Shown here piece after piece: positions 1 to 8,274 of a stretch of DNA of 64,000 nucleotides. A program made the position numbers and the translations under genes. Source of the DNA: Immundisolibacterales bacterium (GTDB lineage Bacteria > Pseudomonadota > Gammaproteobacteria > HK1); assembly GCA_026712715.1 (NCBI GenBank), contig JAPOPW010000007.1, positions 62,001 through 126,000 of the forward strand, written 5' to 3'. The notes beneath the pieces are model-generated. The model searched no databases. It was not told the origin of the DNA and saw nothing but the letters and a program-made list of their open reading frames with translations. The stretch's first letter is position 1, and each line of letters starts with the position of its first letter.

Positions 1-390
1 CCCGCGTCCGACGAGTCCGTCCCGCACGCAGTCGGAATCGACACGTTCACCCTCGTCCGGCACGAACCGATCGCGGGCGCGGCGCTGACCCTTTTCCTCC
101 GCGCCCTCGTCGAGCACGCGGGCCCGCGGCTGCTTCGGCTCAAGGGATTCGTCGAGATCGCGGAAGCGCCCGGCCGGCCGGTCACCGTCAACGGCGCAGG
201 TCACGTCTTCGAGCCGGTGGAGCCTCGCTCGAGCGGCTGGCCGGGTCCCGACCGACGAAGCCGCCTCGTCCTCATCGGGGAGGGCATCTCCGCCCCCTGG
301 TGCGATCGCATGCTGGACGCCCTCGACCTGGACGTGCGGGAGGCTGCGAGGTTCCGGGGGTACACTTCGCAGCGGACGGGAACCGCCTGA
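1..390 (+). CDS. CobW-family metal-chaperone GTPase, C-terminal part
   Basis: The window opens inside this gene, which is open in frame from base 1 to a TGA at 388-390 (129 visible codons). The remaining part matches the CobW/P47K (COG0523) C-terminal domain: a LLRLKGFVEIAE strand, then WPGPDRRSRLVLIGEGI, the W-x-DRRSRLV pattern typical of that domain. The GTPase half would lie upstream, outside the window, so its nucleotide motifs cannot be checked. Family members deliver metal to client enzymes. A metal-dependent amidohydrolase begins 32 bases downstream on the same strand and is a plausible client; that link is inference. Confidence 0.75.
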   Translation, partial: PASDESVPHAVGIDTFTLVRHEPIAGAALTLFLRALVEHAGPRLLRLKGFVEIAEAPGRPVTVNGAGHVFEPVEPRSSGWPGPDRRSRLVLIGEGISAPWCDRMLDALDLDVREAARFRGYTSQRTGTA

Positions 391-422
391 TCCCGGGCAT
401 CCCGCAGGAGAGCTCGAGAGCC

Positions 423-1865
423 ATGTACGACCTCATCATGCGCGGCGACCGAATCGTCCCCCCGCACGGCGTGACCAAGGCCGACCTCGGCGTTCGCGAC
501 GGGCGCATCGCGGCCGTTGCCGAGTCGGGAACCCTCCGGGACGCGGCCCGGGAAATTGACGCGAGCGGAAAGATCGTCATGCCGGGCGGCATCGACCCGC
601 ACGTGCACTGCGCCTGGCACATCCCCGCCATCGAAGGCGGCGAGGCGCAGCTCACCGGGCCGCCGGCGCAGGTGAGCCGGGCGGCCCTGTTCGGCGGCAC
701 CACCACGATGATCGACTTCGCGGCGTGGGAACCCGGGGAGACCCTCGCGCAGACCGTCGAGAAGCGTGACGAGGCGTGGGCGGGGAAGTGCCATTGCGAC
801 TACGCCTACCACATCATGCTGCGCGACCGGATCCCGCCCGAGCGCCTCGAAGAGCTCGGACGGCTCATCGACGCGGGCTACCCGACGGTCAAGATTTTCA
901 CCACCGACATCCCCCCGAGCCGGCGCGGGCGGATGATCCGCTTCGGCGACATCTGGGAAATCTTCAAGGTGATCGCCGCCCACGGCGGCCTCGGCGTCAT
1001 CCACGCCGAGGACGACGACATCGTCATGCACATGTACGACAAGCTCATCGGCGAGGACCGGGCGGCGTTCGAGAACATGGCGGAGGTGCACAACGCCCTG
1101 TCCGAGGAACTCTCCTTCCGGCGGGTCATCCGCCTCGCCGAGAACGTTCCGGGCACCGCGCTCTACATGATGCACACGAGCGCGGCGAGCGGGGTGGAGG
1201 CGGTCGCGGAGTCGCGGGCGCGGGGCTTTCCCATCTACGGCGAGACCCTGCACCAGTACCTCATGTTCACCTCGGAGGACTACCGGCGCCCTCGCGGCCA
1301 GATCTACCACACGTACCCGTCCCTCAAGTCGAAGTCGGACCAGCGCGCGCTCTGGGCGGGCCTGCGCGACGGGGTGATCCACACCGTCGCGACGGACGAG
1401 ATCTGCTGCACGCTCGCCGTCAAGCTCCAGGGACGGCGGATCGACGACACCACCGGGGGCAACGCCGGGGTCGAGCCGCGCCTCGCGGTCATGTACACCC
1501 AGATGGTGACCGAACGCGGCTGGCCGCTCGAGACCTTCGTCGAGCTCACCTCCACCAACGCCGCGAAGCTGATGGGGCTCTATCCGCGCAAGGGGGCGAT
1601 CGCGGTCGGGGCTGACGCGGACATCACCGTCCTCGATCCCACCGCCGCGCGCACGGTGCGCAACGATGACCTCCACGAGTCCGACTACACCCCGTGGGAA
1701 GGTCAGGAGGTGTCCGCGTGGCCGACGACCACCGTCCTGCGCGGCAAGGTCGTCGTCGAGGACGGCACGTTCCACGGCGACCTCTCCGACGGGCAGTACC
1801 TGAAGCGCACGATTCCGGACTCGGTACGGGCGCGACGTTCCTCCCGCGACTTCTCCGAATCCTGA
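423..1865 (+). CDS. Cyclic amidohydrolase, D-hydantoinase/dihydropyrimidinase type
   Basis: A 480-residue metal-dependent hydrolase of the hydantoinase group, which opens cyclic amide rings. The metal ligands are in order: HVH at 60-62, a lysine in TVKIF (K157, normally carboxylated), H194 in VIHAED, H251 in MMHTSAAS and D325 in ATDEIC. Length is normal for the family (about 460-490). I start at the ATG at 423, preceded by GGAGAG; the reading frame is open further upstream, but the conserved YDLIMRGDRIV strand begins here. It sits between a CobW-type protein and a dioxygenase, with an ABC importer further on, which suggests catabolism of an imported cyclic or N-containing compound. The true substrate cannot be read from the sequence; dihydropyrimidine, hydantoin or allantoin-like rings are all possible. 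Confidence 0.85.
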   Translation: MYDLIMRGDRIVPPHGVTKADLGVRDGRIAAVAESGTLRDAAREIDASGKIVMPGGIDPHVHCAWHIPAIEGGEAQLTGPPAQVSRAALFGGTTTMIDFAAWEPGETLAQTVEKRDEAWAGKCHCDYAYHIMLRDRIPPERLEELGRLIDAGYPTVKIFTTDIPPSRRGRMIRFGDIWEIFKVIAAHGGLGVIHAEDDDIVMHMYDKLIGEDRAAFENMAEVHNALSEELSFRRVIRLAENVPGTALYMMHTSAASGVEAVAESRARGFPIYGETLHQYLMFTSEDYRRPRGQIYHTYPSLKSKSDQRALWAGLRDGVIHTVATDEICCTLAVKLQGRRIDDTTGGNAGVEPRLAVMYTQMVTERGWPLETFVELTSTNAAKLMGLYPRKGAIAVGADADITVLDPTAARTVRNDDLHESDYTPWEGQEVSAWPTTTVLRGKVVVEDGTFHGDLSDGQYLKRTIPDSVRARRSSRDFSES

Positions 1866-1888
1866 CTGCAAGGGGGGCGGCACGGGTC

Positions 1889-2962
1889 ATGAGCGGTTCC
1901 CGGGGTACCGGACCCGACGTCCTGATGCGTCCGGCCCGCGATCCGGCCGGCTGGACGGCCGGGGAGATGGCGGCGACGCAGGACTGGCTCCACCCCCTGA
2001 CCGACCGGGAACGGGCGGAGGTCCACGACGCGGTCGAGGCGGTGATGGCGCGGGATCTCGACTTCCTCGCGATCGACCGGGACGCCTTTCCCCTGCCCGA
2101 GCTCGGGCCGAAGCTTGCGGAGATCCGCGCCGAGCTCCTCTGGGGCCGGGGCATCGTGCTCTTCCGGGGGCTCGACGTCGACCTCGCCGACCGGCACCGG
2201 GCCGCCGTCGCCTTCTGGGGGATCGCGATGCACCTCGGCGACGAAGTCCTCTCCCAGAACGCGAAGGGACACGTGCTCGGCCACGTCCGGGACATCGGTC
2301 AGACGCGCCGCAACGTGCTCCAGCGCGGACCCTATTCGCGCGAGGCGATGCCCTACCACACCGATTGCTGCGACCTTGCCGGACTCTACTGCCTGCACCC
2401 GGCAAGGCGGGGAGGCGAGAGCACCGTCATCTCGTCGGTCGCCGTCTACAACGAGCTGCTCGAACGACGTCCCGATCTGGTGGAGGCGCTGAGCCGGCCC
2501 ATCTACCGGGACCGGCGCGGGGAGGTCCCCCCCGGCATGGACGAGTGGTACGCGATCCCGGTGTTCAACGTCCACGAAGGGTGGTTCTCGGCCACCATCG
2601 AGCCCACCTACATCGGATCGGCGGAGCGCTTTCCGGAGGTGCCCCGAAAGAGCGACCTCCAGCGCGAGGCGATCGCGGAGGTGCAGCGGATCTGCGAGGC
2701 GCAGCACTTCTCGATGGGGTTTCGCCCCGGCGACATCCAGTTCATCAACAGCCACGTCACGTTCCACACGCGTTCCGCCTACGACGACCACCCCGAGCCC
2801 GAACGCAAACGCCATCTCTTCCGGATCTGGCTCAAGTGCTTCGACGGGCGCCCCCTCCCGCACTGGTTCTACGACCGGCACGGGCCCCGCGGGGCGGTCG
2901 ACCGGCCGGGCGGGATCGTCGGCGCGGAAACGGTGCCGAGCGCCCCGCTCGAAGCGGCCTGA
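1889..2962 (+). CDS. TauD/TfdA-family 2-oxoglutarate/Fe(II) dioxygenase
   Basis: A 357-residue member of the TauD/TfdA superfamily. The iron-binding pair HTD is at 157-159 in MPYHTDCCDL. The distal histidine lies in NSHVTFHTRSAY (about residue 293) and the 2-oxoglutarate arginine in RHLFRIWL (about 312). These enzymes hydroxylate small molecules using oxygen and 2-oxoglutarate. The ATG at 1889 follows the amidohydrolase stop by 23 bases, so the two are probably co-transcribed. Relatives of this size are often annotated as gamma-butyrobetaine or taurine dioxygenase-like; the substrate is unknown. The region upstream of 1889 in the same frame overlaps the previous gene and looks non-coding. Confidence 0.85.
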   Translation: MSGSRGTGPDVLMRPARDPAGWTAGEMAATQDWLHPLTDRERAEVHDAVEAVMARDLDFLAIDRDAFPLPELGPKLAEIRAELLWGRGIVLFRGLDVDLADRHRAAVAFWGIAMHLGDEVLSQNAKGHVLGHVRDIGQTRRNVLQRGPYSREAMPYHTDCCDLAGLYCLHPARRGGESTVISSVAVYNELLERRPDLVEALSRPIYRDRRGEVPPGMDEWYAIPVFNVHEGWFSATIEPTYIGSAERFPEVPRKSDLQREAIAEVQRICEAQHFSMGFRPGDIQFINSHVTFHTRSAYDDHPEPERKRHLFRIWLKCFDGRPLPHWFYDRHGPRGAVDRPGGIVGAETVPSAPLEAA

Positions 2963-3143
2963 TTCCGCGGAACGGCCCCGGACGCCCGGCCCGAGAATTC
3001 GAATCGCCCGGATGCGCGCTTCACCCGAGCGAGACCAGGCGGCCCCTTCGCACGGGAACGGCCGCGTGGCCGGCGCCCGCGCAGGAAGCGCCCTGCGCGT
3101 TGCGGGGCCGCCGGCACCGTTCCAAGCGGCCTCCCGGTGAACC

Positions 3144-3752
3144 ATGCCGCAGCTCGATCTCTTTCAGCACGACCCGCCGGACTCCACGCGGCAGCATTCC
3201 GGCCGCGCGGTCGCCAGTCGGATGCGGCTCGACGCACGGTCGTGGGTCGACCATGAGCCCGGCTGGCTCGCGGAGCACGAAGCGCTCTTCGACGCGCTCC
3301 GCCGGGGCATGCAATGGCGCGCGGAGCGCCGTGCGATGTTCGACACGGTCATCGAGGTTCCGCGCCTCACCGCGACGATCCCGGACGACGGACCGTGTCC
3401 GCCCGCGCTCGAGCGGGCCCACGGCGCGCTGGAACGGCGCTACCGGCGGCGGTTCGAGAGCATCCGGCTCGCCTGGTACCGCGACGGCCGCGACAGCGTC
3501 GCGATGCACGGCGACCGGATCGGACGACGCATCGCGGACACCGTCGTCGCGATCCTCTCTCTCGGCGCGCCGCGGCGCTTTCTCCTCAAGCCCGCGACGG
3601 GCGGGCGGGCGCTGCGCTTCGACCTCGGGGGCGGCGACCTGCTGGTCATGGGCGGTGCGTGCCAGCGCACGTGGCGCCACGGCATTCCGAAGGTACGGTC
3701 GGCGGGACCCAGGATCAGCATCCAGCTCCGCGAGAGCCGCGAATACGCCTGA
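3144..3752 (+). CDS. AlkB-like 2-oxoglutarate/Fe(II) dioxygenase
   Basis: A 202-residue protein of the AlkB superfamily (alkylated nucleic-acid repair, oxidative demethylation). Visible motifs: H122 and D124 in AMHGDRIG, H179 in RTWRHGIPK, and the paired arginines R190 and R196 in RISIQLRES that bind 2-oxoglutarate. The run WYRDGRDSVAMHGD is characteristic of the ALKBH2/ALKBH3-like branch. It is shorter than E. coli AlkB (216) but keeps every catalytic residue. A 181-bp gap without any gene separates it from the TauD-like gene, so it may have its own promoter. The start is the first ATG, opening MPQLDLFQ, an N-terminus common in this branch. Confidence 0.88.
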   Translation: MPQLDLFQHDPPDSTRQHSGRAVASRMRLDARSWVDHEPGWLAEHEALFDALRRGMQWRAERRAMFDTVIEVPRLTATIPDDGPCPPALERAHGALERRYRRRFESIRLAWYRDGRDSVAMHGDRIGRRIADTVVAILSLGAPRRFLLKPATGGRALRFDLGGGDLLVMGGACQRTWRHGIPKVRSAGPRISIQLRESREYA

Positions 3753-3872
3753 CCCGGCCGCTTCCCAAGCGCGGGAACGGCGGGACCCGGGACCCCGACG
3801 CCGTACCACCTTCGCCCCGCCTTCGCGCCACCTTCGCAATTGACACGACGAAGTCACATCGGCAACGTAGAA

Positions 3873-3886
3873 TGCACACGTGTGCA
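3873..3886. promoter_or_regulatory. 14-bp perfect palindrome, candidate operator
   Basis: TGCACACGTGTGCA is a perfect 14-bp inverted repeat, 86 bases ahead of the ABC transporter GTG start. A TAGAAT hexamer immediately precedes it (3868-3873) and could be a -10 box. The 220-bp gap is otherwise empty. A dimeric repressor (GntR-like, for example) is the usual reader of such a site; no regulator gene adjoins it, so the pairing is open. Confidence 0.45.
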
Positions 3887-3972
3887 ATGGTGCTCCGGCC
3901 CGGGTACGGGCGGCGCAGCCGCCGCGTCGTGACCCATCCCCGGAGCCTTCCCACGGCGGGAGAACGCAGGGC

Positions 3973-5205
3973 GTGAACGGTCTGCCGATCCGGATCGAGA
4001 ACCTGGACGTTTCCTACGGCGACGTTCCGGTCCTCCACGGCATCGACCTGACCGTCGCCCCGGGCGAGTTCATCGCCCTCCTCGGCGCCTCCGGCTGCGG
4101 CAAGACCACGCTCCTGCGGGCGCTCGCGGGCTTCATCCCGGTCGCGGACGGCCATATCGAGGTCGGCGGAGAGCCGGTCGGGACGCTTCCGCCCGAGCGG
4201 CGCAACATGGCGATGATGTTCCAGTCCTACGCCCTGTGGCCGCACATGAACGCGGCCCAGAACATCGGCTACGGGCTTCGCCTTCGCCGGTGGCCGAAGG
4301 CCCGCATCGCCGAGCGGGTCCGGGAGATGGTTGCCCTCGTCGGCCTCGAGGGACTCGAGCGCCGCAACGTGACCCGCCTTTCCGGCGGGCAACGCCAGCG
4401 GGTCGCCCTCGCCCGCGCTCTCGCCATCGATCCGCCCATCCTCCTCCTCGACGAGCCCCTCTCGAACCTCGATGCGCGGATCCGGCAGAACATGCGCCAC
4501 GAGGTGAGAAGCCTCCAGCAACGCCTCGGCCTCACCGCCATCCTCGTGACCCACGACCGCGAGGAAGCCATGTCCATGGCCGACCGGATGGTGATCCTCG
4601 ACACGGGTCGGATTGCCCAGGTCGGCACTCCGGAGGAGGTCTACCAGCGCCCCGACACGGCCTTCGTCGCCGCCTTCATGGGGGCGGAGAACGCGTACCC
4701 GGTGAACGTGCGGCGCGCGAACGGGGCGGTGTTCGTCTCCGGCCCGCACGTCGCCGGAGAGACCCGTCTCCCCTTCGCCGCCTCCCTGGACGAACGCGGC
4801 GTCCATTGCCCGGCCGGGAACGGCGGCCCGATGGTGGCCCGCTTCCGGAGCGAGGCGGCGGCGCTCGTCGAGTCCGCCCGCCTCCCCGAGGACCACCTCG
4901 CCCTCGCGGGTCGGGTCACCCGACAGAGCTACCTCGGGAACGTCTACCGCCACTCGGTGCGGGTCGGCGAGCACGAGTTCCTGGTCGACCACCCCCGGCG
5001 CATCGCCGCGGACCGGACGGTCGCGGTCTGCATTCCGGCCGGGGCGCTCAACCTTTTCGAGCCGGACCCCGCATCGGACCGGTTGCCGAGTCCGCACCCG
5101 CACCCGTACCCGAGTCCCGTCACGGGCCCGGACCCCGTTGCAGCCGATGCGGCGGGCGGCCGGGCACCATCACCCCCGACCCTCGCAAAGGAGACAAGGC
5201 AATGA
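3973..5205 (+). CDS. ABC transporter ATP-binding protein (PotA/FbpC-like)
   Basis: A 410-residue importer ATPase. Walker A GASGCGKTT at 38-46, Q-loop MFQSYALWPH (Q84), signature LSGGQ at 136-140, Walker B ILLLDEP (D160, E161) and H-loop VTHD (H194) are all intact. The region after about residue 240 is the TOBE regulatory domain of polyamine/iron-type transporters. I start at GTG 3973, which opens VNGLPIRIENLDVSYG; further upstream the frame runs through the palindrome-bearing gap. Its TGA overlaps the next gene's ATG (ATGA at 5202-5205), so it is translationally coupled to the binding protein. The C-terminal tail has a repetitive Pro/His/Pro stretch (PSPHPHPYPSP), probably disordered. Confidence 0.92.
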   Translation: MNGLPIRIENLDVSYGDVPVLHGIDLTVAPGEFIALLGASGCGKTTLLRALAGFIPVADGHIEVGGEPVGTLPPERRNMAMMFQSYALWPHMNAAQNIGYGLRLRRWPKARIAERVREMVALVGLEGLERRNVTRLSGGQRQRVALARALAIDPPILLLDEPLSNLDARIRQNMRHEVRSLQQRLGLTAILVTHDREEAMSMADRMVILDTGRIAQVGTPEEVYQRPDTAFVAAFMGAENAYPVNVRRANGAVFVSGPHVAGETRLPFAASLDERGVHCPAGNGGPMVARFRSEAAALVESARLPEDHLALAGRVTRQSYLGNVYRHSVRVGEHEFLVDHPRRIAADRTVAVCIPAGALNLFEPDPASDRLPSPHPHPYPSPVTGPDPVAADAAGGRAPSPPTLAKETRQ

Positions 5206-6365
5206 AATCGCATCCATCCAACCGCCCCGGCCGCACGACGGCCCTGGCCGCGGCGGCGCTCGCCGCCGGTCTTGCCGCCGGCAGCGCGACCGCCGAGAAC
5301 ACGCTCAACGTCGCGAGCGGCGGCTCGCAGAACATGGTCGACTACGTGACCGACTACCTCGGCCCCCTCTTCGAGGAGCAGAACCCGGGATGGAAGGTCC
5401 GCGTCGTCGGCACCGGACCCGGGGACGCGGGCTCGCAGAAGATCAAGGAGAAGCTCGAGGCCCAGGTGGACAACGACGCCTGGGACACCGACGTCATCGC
5501 GACCAACCAGAAGAAGACCGGCGAGATGGTCGAGGCCGGGCTGCTGTCCCGGTACCGTTCCGAGATCTCGACCGGCGACCTCGTCACCCGCGACACGGCC
5601 GAGATGGCGCTCGGCACGAACGTCGGCGGCTACGTCATGCCGATGTTCCACAGCCAGACCGCCCTCGCCTACTTCCCGGAGCTCGTGTCGGACCCGCCGG
5701 GGAGCTACGACGAGCTCCGCGCGTGGGTCGATGCGCATCCGAAGGCGTTCGGTTACAACGGCATCAAGAACGGGATGTCCGGCGTCGCGTTCGTGGTGGG
5801 CTGGATCTACACCTACGGAGGGAATACCGACCAGGTCATAAACGGTCCCTACGACCCCGCCCTCAAGGATACCTGGGACGGCGCCCTCGCCGACTTGAAG
5901 GCGTTCAACGAGCACATCACCTTCACTCCCGGCAACGCGGGCACCCTCGACATGCTGAACCGCGGCGAGATCGTCATGGGCCCGGTCTGGGTCGACATGT
6001 TCTACACCTGGCAGGCGGACGGCCGCGTGCCCCCGAACATGAAGCTCCTCGTCCTCGGTCCCGGCATGCCGGGGCAACCCTACTACTACGCGATCCCCGC
6101 CAAGGCCGCGAACCGGGATGCGGCGAAGAAGTTCATCGAGCTCGCAACGAGTCCTGCGGTCCAGGCCGAGGGCATCGTCAACCGCTTCAACTGGTACCCC
6201 GGCATCGACGCGCAGCACGTCCAGGACTCGCTCGACCCGGCGGTGTGGGAGAAGATCTTCAGCGACGTGACCCCGGCGGACCTCGCCGAGAAGGGGCGGC
6301 CGTTCCCGCTCGGCCCGTTCTTCGCGGACATCAAGGAAGCCTACGAGCAGAAGGTCACGAACTGA
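5202..6365 (+). CDS. Periplasmic solute-binding protein of the ABC transporter
   Basis: A 387-residue extracellular solute-binding protein (family 1, spermidine/putrescine/opine-like). It begins with a positively charged stretch, an alanine-rich hydrophobic core (about 12-30) and a likely signal-peptidase site after GSATA, giving a periplasmic protein starting ENTLNVASGG. The mature part keeps the two-lobe pattern, with tryptophan- and tyrosine-rich ligand-facing stretches such as GWIYTYGGN and GQPYYYAIPA. The ATG overlaps the ATPase stop. It is followed by a hairpin before the permeases, a common way to make the binding protein in excess. The ligand is not evident; the setting next to an amidohydrolase suggests a nitrogen compound. 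Confidence 0.88.
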   Translation: MKSHPSNRPGRTTALAAAALAAGLAAGSATAENTLNVASGGSQNMVDYVTDYLGPLFEEQNPGWKVRVVGTGPGDAGSQKIKEKLEAQVDNDAWDTDVIATNQKKTGEMVEAGLLSRYRSEISTGDLVTRDTAEMALGTNVGGYVMPMFHSQTALAYFPELVSDPPGSYDELRAWVDAHPKAFGYNGIKNGMSGVAFVVGWIYTYGGNTDQVINGPYDPALKDTWDGALADLKAFNEHITFTPGNAGTLDMLNRGEIVMGPVWVDMFYTWQADGRVPPNMKLLVLGPGMPGQPYYYAIPAKAANRDAAKKFIELATSPAVQAEGIVNRFNWYPGIDAQHVQDSLDPAVWEKIFSDVTPADLAEKGRPFPLGPFFADIKEAYEQKVTN

Positions 6366-6409
6366 CCGGCACCTGAACCGGAGGGCGCAGGGAGGCGCCC
6401 CGCTGCCAA

Positions 6410-6451
6410 CCCGCCCCGGCCCGGCTCCGGACGGAGCCTTGTCGGGGCGGG
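6410..6451 (+). promoter_or_regulatory. Intra-operon hairpin, likely attenuator or mRNA stabiliser
   Basis: A 9-bp stem (CCCGCCCCG at 6410-6418 with CGGGGCGGG at 6443-6451) encloses a second 6-bp stem (GGCTCC at 6423-6428 with GGAGCC at 6433-6438). No T-tract follows, so it is not a classical full terminator. It lies between the binding-protein stop and the first permease, where such structures usually favour expression of the binding protein over the permeases. Confidence 0.5.
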
Positions 6452-6466
6452 TCCGCCTCGGCTATC

Positions 6467-7393
6467 GTGAGGCCATTCTCCCGCCGCCCGCGCCACCACC
6501 CCGTCCCCGCCGGAACCGCCGCGACGAAGACGATCCGCCCCGCCGCCTCCCGCGACACGCACGCCCACCTCCGGAGCCTGCTGCTGATCGCGCCCGCCCT
6601 CGTCACCGTCGGCCTGCTCTTCCTCTATCCCCTCGGCTACTCGCTCGTCTGGGCGTTTCGCGACGAGACCGCAGGCGGCTGGTCGTTCGCCAACTTCATC
6701 AAGGCGTACGACTTCTACTCCCTCGACATGCTCTTCACGGTGGTCATCGTGACCCTCGCGACCCTGTTCATCGGGGTCCTTTCCATCGCGATCGGCGGCT
6801 ACCTCACCCTCGGGGAGAACCGGGTCGCGGTGGCCGCCCTTCGCTGGCTCTATCGCTGGCCGCTCTTCATCCCCTTCGTGGTCGCGGGCCAGCTCATGCG
6901 CACCTTCCTCGCCAAGAACGGGATGATGAACAACATGCTGGTCGGCTCCGGGGTGCTCGATCCGCTGAGCACGACGAGCTTTCTCGACTGGCGGGGGATC
7001 GTCATCACCTTCGTGTGGAAGCAGACCCCGTTCGCCGCCCTGCTGGTGGCGGGGGCGATGGCCTCGCTCGACCGTTCGACCATGGAGGCGGCCCGGAACC
7101 TCGGGGCGGGGCGCGTCCGGGTGCTCCTCGAGATCGTCGTCCCGCAGGTCGCGACGACCCTCATGGTCGCCCTCATCCTCTCCTACGTGGTGATGATGTC
7201 GGTGCTCTCGGTGCCGCTCATGATCAACGCCCAGACCCCGACCATGCTGACGGTAGACATGGCCTGGCGCATCAATTCCTACGGCGACTACCCGGTGGCG
7301 AATGCCCTCGGCTTCATCTCCTACGCGATGACCGCCGTCATCGCCTGGATCTACCTCCGCCAGGGCATTCGCGAAGGAGGGAAGCCGGCGTGA
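6467..7393 (+). CDS. ABC transporter permease (PotB-like)
   Basis: A 308-residue inner-membrane permease with about six hydrophobic segments after a charged N-terminal 35 residues. The cytoplasmic EAA loop that contacts the ATPase is clear: MEAARNLGAGRVRVLLEIVV around residue 205. The listed GTG start has no convincing ribosome-binding site, and the N-terminal Arg/Pro-rich 35 residues are poorly conserved in this family, so the true start may lie a little downstream. Its TGA overlaps the following GTG (GTGA), so the two permeases are coupled. Confidence 0.85.
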   Translation: MRPFSRRPRHHPVPAGTAATKTIRPAASRDTHAHLRSLLLIAPALVTVGLLFLYPLGYSLVWAFRDETAGGWSFANFIKAYDFYSLDMLFTVVIVTLATLFIGVLSIAIGGYLTLGENRVAVAALRWLYRWPLFIPFVVAGQLMRTFLAKNGMMNNMLVGSGVLDPLSTTSFLDWRGIVITFVWKQTPFAALLVAGAMASLDRSTMEAARNLGAGRVRVLLEIVVPQVATTLMVALILSYVVMMSVLSVPLMINAQTPTMLTVDMAWRINSYGDYPVANALGFISYAMTAVIAWIYLRQGIREGGKPA

Positions 7394-8199
7394 TCGCCCG
7401 GACCTCGGCCTCGACCCTCACGGCGGTGGTCCTCGGCCTGCTCGCGTTCGCCATCTTCGGACCCATCGCCAACATGCTCCTGTGGGCGGTCGCGGAAGCC
7501 TGGTACTTCCCCCACAAGCTCCCCGTGGAGTGGGGCTTCTCGTTCTGGGAGCGGGTCTTTCGCCCGCAGGGGAACGCGATGGAGTCGCTCGTCAACTCGG
7601 TGCTCATCGCGCTCGCGACGGTGGTCGCGAGCCTCGCCATCGCGATCCCGGCCGGTCTCGCCCTCGGGCGCGGCAACCTGCCTTGGCGGAGCTTCTTCCT
7701 CCTCCTCTTCCTGTTGCCGCAGGCGTTTCCGTCGGTGGCGGTGCACATGAACATCGCGCACATCTTCTACAAGCTCGGGCTGAACGGGACGTACGCGGGG
7801 GTCATGCTGGTCCATACCATCCAGGGGCTCGTGTTCGCGGTCTGGATCGCGACCGCCGCGTTCGCGGCGGTGGACCGCGAGCTCGAGGAGGCCGCCCGCA
7901 ACATGGGAGCGACCGCCTTCCAGGCGTTCCGCACGGTGACCCTGCCGCTCGCGCTTCCGGGAATTCTCGCGAGCGCCATCTTCGTGTTCCTCATCTCCCT
8001 CGACGAGTTCACCGGGACCTTCTTCGTCGGGGTGCCCGACATCACCACCATGCCCCTGCTCCTCTTCACCGCGAGCATGGAGGGGAACTACCAGATCGCC
8101 TCGATCACCGCCCTCATCCTCCTCGTTCCGTCGGTCGCCTTCATGCTTGTCATCGAGAAGTTCCTGCGCGCGGACGTCCTGGCCAAGGTCGGAACCTGA
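7390..8199 (+). CDS. ABC transporter permease (PotC-like)
   Basis: A 269-residue second permease with six predicted membrane segments and the EAA loop EEAARNMGATAFQAFRTV near residue 165. It completes a four-gene importer (ATPase, binding protein, two permeases) in the order common to opine, spermidine/putrescine and thiamine-type systems. The GTG start overlaps the previous stop by four bases. It is followed directly by a terminator-like hairpin and then by a convergent gene, so this is the end of the operon. Confidence 0.88.
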   Translation: MIARTSASTLTAVVLGLLAFAIFGPIANMLLWAVAEAWYFPHKLPVEWGFSFWERVFRPQGNAMESLVNSVLIALATVVASLAIAIPAGLALGRGNLPWRSFFLLLFLLPQAFPSVAVHMNIAHIFYKLGLNGTYAGVMLVHTIQGLVFAVWIATAAFAAVDRELEEAARNMGATAFQAFRTVTLPLALPGILASAIFVFLISLDEFTGTFFVGVPDITTMPLLLFTASMEGNYQIASITALILLVPSVAFMLVIEKFLRADVLAKVGT

Positions 8200-8216
8200 C
8201 CCGGGGAGTCCCCGGG
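8200..8216. terminator. Short GC hairpin after the ABC operon
   Basis: CCCGGGG (8200-8206) pairs with CCCCGGG (8210-8216) across a 3-nt loop, starting on the base after the permease stop codon. A second weaker stem (CCGGGT/ACCCGG) follows near 8220-8236. No T-run is present. The position, between convergent genes, supports a role at the 3' end of the transcript. Confidence 0.45.
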
Positions 8217-8274
8217 CCGGCCGGGTCGAACACCCGGTGCGCCGCGCCGGACGGCGTGGCGGGTCGCGGGTCGG

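Noticed and set aside
201..1883. Very long antisense open frames opposite real genes (for example 560 codons opposite the amidohydrolase and 939 opposite the M16 protease).
   Set aside because: They run opposite genes with complete catalytic motifs, are Arg/Asp/Val/Gly-biased and lack any domain; a normal effect of high GC.
3839..3873. TTGACA followed by TAGAAT ahead of the ABC operon as a sigma-70 promoter.
   Set aside because: The spacing is 22 bases, too long for a standard promoter. The TAGAAT may still be a -10 box with another -35.
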